From contig OU612069.1 in NCBI GenBank assembly GCA_914767715.1, positions 10,723,387-10,787,386 on the forward strand: a stretch of 64,000 bases of DNA, read 5' to 3'. The notes below the pieces were generated by a model. The model worked only from the letters and a program-made list of their open reading frames with translations. It did no database searches and was not told the origin of the DNA. How positions within the stretch are numbered: the first letter of the stretch is position 1; every line of letters begins with the position of its first letter. Below are positions 57,831 through 64,000 of the stretch, in pieces. The position numbers were made by a program, and so were the translations under genes. This stretch comes from Membranipora membranacea (taxonomy: Eukaryota; Bryozoa; Gymnolaemata; Cheilostomatida; Membraniporidae).

Positions 57831-60800
57831 CAATCATAGACACTTAGCGCATCTTCATAGTCAATACACCTCACAGCTGCTGCCGCTGCGGTATGATTCA
57901 AATGACCGACTGTATGGTGGGCAGCTGGTGGTGGGTTATCAGGTTCTGACAGCGAAGAATGTTCATCTGAATCCACCGACCCATCAATTCTATGCTCTCT
58001 ATGTCCTTCAAAGTCAGATATTGGAGTCTGGACCATCACTGCCTGACCAACAATTTTTTTAGTGACTTCTTTTGTTTGTGGTGGAATGGATTGGCTACTT
58101 TTACTTAGACCCGTTTCTATTTTCTCTAGTGGTTGTAAAGTTGGAGAAATTATCAGGTTACTAGGATTACTCGTGAGCACTTTGCGTCGAGGTAGCGGTG
58201 TTCCTCTCACCGACAGTCTTTTGCTTGTCTTTTGGTTAGAACGGTTCGGGCGGTTTTCTAAAGAAATTATAGATTGTACAATGTCACTAATTTGTTGTTG
58301 TGCACCGATGGCAGTAGACTCTTCCAGGTCAAGGCTTGTTGTTTGATCTGTTATATCTTGTTGAAAATTCCTCATTGTATCGCATTCCTTGATTATGTAA
58401 TAGTCTAAATAGGGGTCAGTTTCTCCGATAACATCGTACCCTGATTCAGCGTCCCTATCTTTACCATCCTGGATTTGTGGATCTACAATATATAATAATT
58501 CATATTTCTATTCGGATATTTCAATAGGTCATTAGTGCACAACAATTCAGTTTCTGCTATGAAAGTTTTGTGGTTCTTGGTAATCTAATGATTGATCAGA
58601 GTACATCAGATTACAACATTGACACATATGAGAGCTGATTACTGACATACAATATAATTATGAGATAGTTTTGTCAAGTCCTCAATTCTTAAGCCGGATA
58701 ATCCACTTCATATCTGACCACTAAGGGTTTTATAGTCGTCAGGGGTTAAGGGTGGAACAATGAGAGCAAAAGTATATAATGCTGTATCCTATGTTATGAT
58801 AATCACTTTTATCCGGTTCTTAGGGCAAGCTTCAGATACAATAAATTCGGTGACAATAACATGAGGATCAAAGCAGTTCTCCTTGCTTTCTTCTCATATT
58901 ACTTAATACAATCTACCACTGGATATCTTTGTAAAAACGGGAAAATTCCACGTAAGTTCTAAGTATTTGTCCTAGGAAGAGTTGAGGACGTCGATCAAGT
59001 CATCCTATGATTGGATTTTTACCTGGGTTAGAGAGGACAGATATTTTCCTATTTTCCAATAATCTTATTTGACTTCTAATTACCATTGTGACCCATAAGG
59101 TTTCTGATAAAGACAAAAACAATACAGCTTCTAAGTACTCTCAACTTTAAATTTTACCTATAAAGCTATCATCATTTCCCTTTCTTAAACATGTCACAAA
59201 TTACACAACAGTTGCGTTTTTCTATTTTTTTTTATTTTTTTATTTTTCTTTAGAGTTACATGCCATGAAAAACCTGTCAACAGAGGGTTGGGGCTGCATT
59301 GATGGATGCAGATCATGGAGGGACGGCTCATTTGTTGAAGGGAAAGTTTGCTATTGTCACCTTTGTAAGGAGGATTACATGCTACCAAATTTTACAAATA
59401 AATTCCTAAAAGACTCGGGCTGCGCTTCATTAAAGAAATTAAAATTTGCACGCAATGCTGCATTTCGTGAATTGAACCTTCATGATGGCTACTTCTTAAC
59501 CTGCTAATTTTTTTCTGCTCATTCACGAAAATATCATTTTTTGCCTTTATTCTATTAGTTCCCGATGAAACAAATGTTACGTTTTGATTCTTTTTATGTC
59601 CTGATATTCTAACAGCTATTGATAGATGAATAAAATTACATGGTGGTTGGTTTATCAAACGATCTGGTGTGATTATTTTGAAAACGATAAGGTGAACTCT
59701 CTATTTCCTAACTTACGTGAGTTGATATCAGATAAGGGTTGATGTTGTGCTGTTATTGGACGGTTTGAACATCTTGCAGCACACCTGCAATGTATGAGAA
59801 AGTAAAAGAATAATGCACATTTTCAAAGGTTGATTTACTAGTATTTTAGAAACATGGACATTAACAGAGCCGATTTGTTCACTAAGTTTTAGTATATGAA
59901 ATAGAATATGTTCATACAAGAAGTTAGGTTGACCGAGATTTGGTAAAGAAAATCTGGTATACAGCTTACCTTGTCTGGTATACAGCTTACATTGTCTGGT
60001 ATACAGCTTACCTTGTCTGGCTTATCATGTGTCGCAAACAGAGAAAACCAGCTGCAATCATCACAACGGTAGATACTCCGAATACTGATACTATTATAAT
60101 GGTGTTTTGGTGCCAATCTCTCAGCTTATCCTCTTCCTGACCTTGTATATTTGAAAGGGTTTCTTCTGTGGTATTGTCAAAGTTTGAAGCTGTTTCCCCT
60201 TCAATAAAATGAGAAGAAACTGTTTATATTCGACACTCATTTAATTTGGTTGATAATACTAAAATATGTAATAGAATGAACTTACATCTACTTTGTGACA
60301 TAACATAACAAGTTAGTTTCATTGGGAAATATTTAAGCCACCGATGTTGGCAAACTATGACTATAGCTAGACTAGGAAATATTTTGCGCAGGCCGCTAAA
60401 ACAACAAAATACTAATACCTTGAATATTGAAAATAACAAGCAAACTGAGGAGTGATTTGTTTCGGTTATCTCTTTAAAACGACGATCAATCTTACCGTTA
60501 AAATGATTGTTTGCTTCTGTACGGGGATTATCAGTGTCGTGTGGGACACAGATAACAGGTGGAAACCATTCCTGGCCTTTACATTCATATCTCTGGTGCT
60601 CATTAAGTAATTCGAAATCAGTATCACAAATCACATGATATGAGGTTGAGTTCATCTGTAGTTGAACTATTGAATGCAGATTGTCTATTTTGTCTGGTCC
60701 TTCACACCAATCAACTGCAAAACAAGATGGTTGGTGGTGGATTTAACTAGCACAGTACATCAATTCTCAGGATGGATATTGTGTGACAATGTGTAAGCTT

Positions 60801-61493
60801 AGCGCCTCTGCCAATGCCAATTGTCTCATGTATTTTTCCCACTCCTTGTTTGATAATAATTGAATGCAATGTCCCCCTAGATTGTGTGTTAAAATATGCC
60901 AAGAAATCATAATGATTACTCCAAACTAATATTCAGAAAGTAAACAATATTGACTAATATATAATATGTTGTTTACCAATTCAGAGGGGGATTAAATGTC
61001 ATTCAAAGCTTTTCCAAGTTCATTTTACTAGGCAACTAGAGAAAAGTGAAATTTTTCTGTTCGCATCAATAGGCCTCTGAGTACAAGCGCTCGTAGATAC
61101 CATGTAAAGGATCTTAAAAGACTTACCCATATACTTAATCCTTACAATCTCAGCCTCGGACAGTGTATTTGTGAAGTATTCAAGCTTGAGGAAGTCTTTG
61201 AAATTAGGCATGTTTGTGTAAGTTATAACACGGTTTTCTGTGGTAGTTTGATCAAAAACCTCAAATACATTAGAGAGCCTCGATTGTATCATAAATCGCT
61301 GACTTTTTGACTTCAGATCCATTAGCTCTATGTTGAGCGTTATTGTCGCTGCATCAGGTATATCTTGCATTATCAGTTCCATTCTCTTTGTTCTGTCATA
61401 ACTTTCAGTACTTTTATTTCTATGAGGTAGATAGTTAGTTATATAACCCTCTGGATGGTTCCTTACATTTATACGCGGCTCTTCAAATCCCAT
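57815..61493 (-). CDS. Single-pass membrane protein with CCP domain and ITAM-like tail (D2)
   Basis: Not a recognised named gene. Exons in transcript order: 61493-61127 (this exon could start at 61510), 60714-60496, 60198-60012, 59784-59717, 58482-57815; 1509 nt, 502 residues from the ATG used here. Residues 1-122 are a cysteine-free domain with alternating beta-strand character, possibly CUB-like. Residues 123-180 form one CCP/sushi module with C126, C152, C167, W172 and C178. TM is about 229-249 (IIIVSVFGVSTVVMIAAG). The tail is about 250 residues, rich in Ser, Pro and Tyr. It has Y296-D-V-I, eight residues, then Y308-Y-I-I, the ITAM spacing, and ends YDCYTVD. The exon upstream of the ATG is open with a 2-nt overhang, so a signal-peptide exon is probably missing, perhaps behind the retroelement at 61.8 kb. 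CCP modules usually bind protein ligands; binding partner unknown. Confidence 0.78.
58861..59507 (+). CDS. Secreted 114-residue cysteine-rich protein, nested in receptor intron
   Basis: Two exons: 58861-58951 and 59254-59507, phase 1, donor C|GTAAGT and acceptor TTTCTTTAG after a long T tract. Of the two possible AGs only the first gives an open frame. Residues 1-21 are a typical signal peptide (hydrophobic VLLAFFSYYLI, small residues before a likely cut after G21). The mature part has eight cysteines (24, 45, 49, 63, 65, 68, 87, 114), enough for four disulfides, with a C-Y-C-H-L-C cluster and a cysteine as last residue. It lies inside the last intron of the CCP receptor, on the opposite strand. 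A TATATAA-like box sits near 58773. No family is recognised; growth factor-like, antimicrobial and venom-like proteins share this general layout, and nothing here decides between them. Confidence 0.78.
59629..59634 (+). promoter_or_regulatory. Candidate poly(A) signal of the nested gene
   Basis: AATAAA 122 bp after the stop codon of the Cys-rich gene, still within the receptor intron. Confidence 0.5.
59953..60018 (-). repeat. Triplicated 21-bp repeat carrying a splice donor
   Basis: Three tandem copies of a 21-bp unit (minus strand GTAAGCTGTATACCAGACAA plus one base) place GTAAGC donors after 60012, 59991 and 59970. The first matches the homologous exon end in D1 and keeps the frame. Use of either later donor would add AGG then TAA, a stop right after the membrane segment. 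Confidence 0.85.
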
Positions 61494-61800
61494 CGTGAAT
61501 AGAGGGTAAACTGTAAATAGAATGATATATGATTGTTGATTGTATGCTGGATGCTTGAGTTTGTATATAATGTTGTCATTATTTTATTCATCTCAGTTAT
61601 AGTAATCAATATTTGTAGATGTTAGATGCCTAGAGTGGACCTTAAATATATAATACGGAACATGCACAGTTGCAAACACATGACATAAACATGGTACCCC
61701 GAGTGAGACTCTGAAGGAACAGACTAATGTAATAACTGTGTATGGAAGCGGACACAACAACAGTCAGCTATAGGAATAATTAGTTCATCTGCCCCACTAC

Positions 61801-63340
61801 CAGACACATCCAGTGACGAAGAGGTGGATGGACTACCATCAGTAAACACTCAACGACTCAAGATGTGCATCAGTGTTGACTTTCTGGCGCCTCAGCCCAT
61901 TCAAGATGCTTCAGATTTGTCCAACCAATGGACAAGATTCAATGAAGAGTTTGACCAGTTTCTCACAGCAGCTGAGAAGGCAGATTCAGATGATAAAATC
62001 AAGGTAGCCATTATGTTGAGGTGTATAGGCCCTAGAGGGAATGACATATTCAAATCATTCAAATTCACGGGTAGAAAATCTAAGGATAAATATGCTGATA
62101 TTGTGGAAAAAGTTGATGCATTCTGTAACCGTGTTACCAAAAAGATTGTCATCAAAGCAAAACACCATGGGCATAGATGAATATGTAACCTAACTTCATA
62201 AGATTGCTGATGAATGTCAGTTAGCTACGATGTATGATGATTTCATGCTTCAAGCTTTGCTCCTTGGCATAAATGATGACCGACTTAGATGGAATTATTT
62301 GATGAGGCTGGAGGAGATACCAGTCTAGGGCTACAAGAAGCTATTAAGAACTGCCGCTTTGCCGAGAACGCGAGAAATGAAATGGCTGCGACCCAGACGG
62401 AAGAGGCGGTGCAGTAAGTCAGCTCAAAGAAGAAAAATAAACCAACCAGTGTGGAAAATATCAAAAAAAAGGTCTACTTGTGCAGGAAAGTCAAAAGGAA
62501 GCTGTGGAAGCTGTGGTCAATCACATGCACCTAGAAAATTGCCTGCCTACGGGCAGCAGTGTTACAACTGTAGAAAATATAATCACTGGAAGGCCCCTTT
62601 CTCGTTCAAAGAAATATGTAAATATGGTAGAAGAAGACAGTGATGGCTCAGATGACTCCCTGTTATGCATACAGGTCGTAAGGAAGAACAGGAAATTGAT
62701 GTCCATGATTAGAGCCAGTATAAATGACAGCAGCAGACAGGTGCAGTTTCAGATCGACACAGGCGCTTCCTGTAATATTCTCAATCACAAAGATTATGTT
62801 GACCTCGGTGAACCAGTTTTGGACAACAACCAGTCAAAGCTCAAGCAGTTTGATGGATCAATTACTCGAGCACTGGGATGGTGTGAGCTGGAGGTGGCGG
62901 GAAAAAAACTATACTTCCTAGTTCACAAGACTCGCAATCAGAGCCTTCTGTCAGGCGATGCCTCTCTTCAACTTGGATCGATAATTATCAGGGAGGAGTG
63001 GGTCAATTTAGTGAGCAGTGCCAACCTAGATGACACTTTTGGCAGCTACCAGGAGGTCTTTGAAGGTATTAGATGTTGCCTGGTGAATATTACATTGAAA
63101 TAGATGGTGATGCAGTACCCAGACATAACAGAAAAACACCACTCTCCATCGTTACGGATCTAAACGAGAAATTGGAGTCATATACCAAGACGGGCATGCT
63201 GAGTCCTGTAGATTATCCAACTGAATGGATAAACAACCATGTAGTGGTGGGAAAACCAAATGGGACACTAAGAGTATGTTTGGAACCAACTATACTGGGT
63301 CAAGGATTGATAGGGGGATGGGAAAGTGGTATATATTTAT
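61801..63340 (+). mobile_element. Decayed Ty3/gypsy-type retroelement, 3' interrupted
   Basis: Order of parts: gag-like frame 61824-62180, continuing after a frameshift and in-frame stops; a CCHC-type knuckle region with C-G-S-C-G-Q-S-H and C-Y-N-C near 62505-62590; an aspartic protease with D-T-G-A-S at 62756-62770; and the start of the reverse transcriptase region (VVVGKPNGTLRVCLEP) to about 63300. The polypeptide order and the spacing of the knuckle fit the Ty3/gypsy group. It is inactive: frameshifts, stops, and loss of RT from the insertion at about 63340. No LTR or primer-binding site was identified in the window. Confidence 0.85.
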
Positions 63341-64000
63341 TTATTTATTGAGGTTTTCTAAAAGTTTATAATTAAAGCAAATTAAAAATAACTTGTTGAC
63401 CTCATACACATTAACATAGATACAAAAAATGACTTGAATAAAAAGATATAAGTGGTAGGGTGTTACATACTATATAGTGTGTAGGATAATGAAAGCATGG
63501 TATCATAAATTGCATGAATAAGATGAAAAAAGAAAATAAGAAACAGAGAGTGGCAAACAAAAATACAAGTTAACAACATTAGGTGGGATTAAATGATAAT
63601 GATTCATGAGGCTTGGTTGATTTAGTTACAAACGTATGAAAAATATTTAAAAAGGCTGATTTGCCTAGGTTTGATCTAAATGAGGGTTTAATTATTGCAC
63701 AGTTGCTACGAAGTGATCGTGTATGTCTGTTTGATTTGCTAACGAGAATTAAGTATGTGCTTGGATGCACGACCTTTATGGACCCTCGATTTGACAAAAT
63801 TGTGAAAAAGAAAATTCCTTCTACTGTGGAGAGTATGTAAATTTAGGAGCAAGCGGCCAGATGTGACAGAAAATTGTTTGGGGGCTGAAGTTATGATTCT
63901 GATTGCTTTATTTTGTACTTTTTCTAATGTATCTGAATTTTTGGCTAAACCATCAAGGTACAATGATGAGCAGTATTCTACTATAGGTCTGATCAGTGAT
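63330..64000 (-). mobile_element. 3' end of a non-LTR retrotransposon (LINE)
   Basis: On the minus strand the sequence reads the C-terminal part of a LINE ORF2 (LEKVQNKAIRIITSAPKQF, then in another frame NCAIIKPSFRSNLGKSAF). It is followed by about 230 bp of 3' sequence ending in an AATAAATAAATA tail at 63330-63352. The change of frame near 63770 shows decay. The element enters from the right edge of the window and interrupts the RT region of the Ty3-type element. Family (CR1/L2/RTE-like) is not resolved. Confidence 0.8.

Overview
The window is nuclear DNA from an invertebrate animal. It is AT-rich, its genes are split by spliceosomal introns (GT-AG, one GC-AG), three genes are DEG/ENaC channels (a metazoan family), and tRNA-derived SINEs, a Ty3-type retroelement and a LINE are present. 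The phylum cannot be fixed from the sequence alone.

Region 1 (1-22.3 kb) is a DEG/ENaC sodium-channel cluster. Gene 1 (59-2623, +) is the 3' half of a channel whose 5' half lies outside the window. Gene 2 (6389-14310, +) is a complete 11-exon, 515-residue paralogue. Gene 3 (15205-22230, -) is a complete 11-exon, 498-residue paralogue on the opposite strand. Exon lengths and intron phases match closely across the three, so they are tandem and inverted duplicates.

Region 2 (24.6-53.3 kb) is a tandem array of protein-kinase genes, all on the minus strand. Kinase A (24668-32015, 767 aa) and kinase B (36905-46574, 709 aa) are complete ten-exon genes with all key catalytic residues. Kinase C (48920-about 53308) has the C-lobe and tail but no recognisable N-lobe. 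A 52-bp coding relic at 35189-35240, with its duplicated 3' flank, shows that a fourth copy once lay between A and B. The introns carry many fold-back elements, MITEs, SINEs and minisatellites.

Region 3 (53.2-61.5 kb) holds two tandem copies of a block encoding a single-pass membrane protein with one CCP/sushi domain. The right copy (57815-61493, -) looks intact and has an ITAM-like tyrosine pair in its tail. The left copy (53780-55894, -) is a pseudogene with two 5-nt lesions. An intron of the right copy contains, on the opposite strand, a two-exon gene for a secreted 114-residue protein with eight cysteines (58861-59507, +). Only its 3' end survives in the left block.

Region 4 (61.8-64 kb) is a decayed Ty3/gypsy-type element (gag, CCHC, protease, start of RT), interrupted by the 3' end of a minus-strand non-LTR retrotransposon.

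Exon boundaries were derived by hand from splice sites, phase and comparison between paralogues. A shared pathway for receptors, kinases and channels is not shown by the sequence; only their proximity is.
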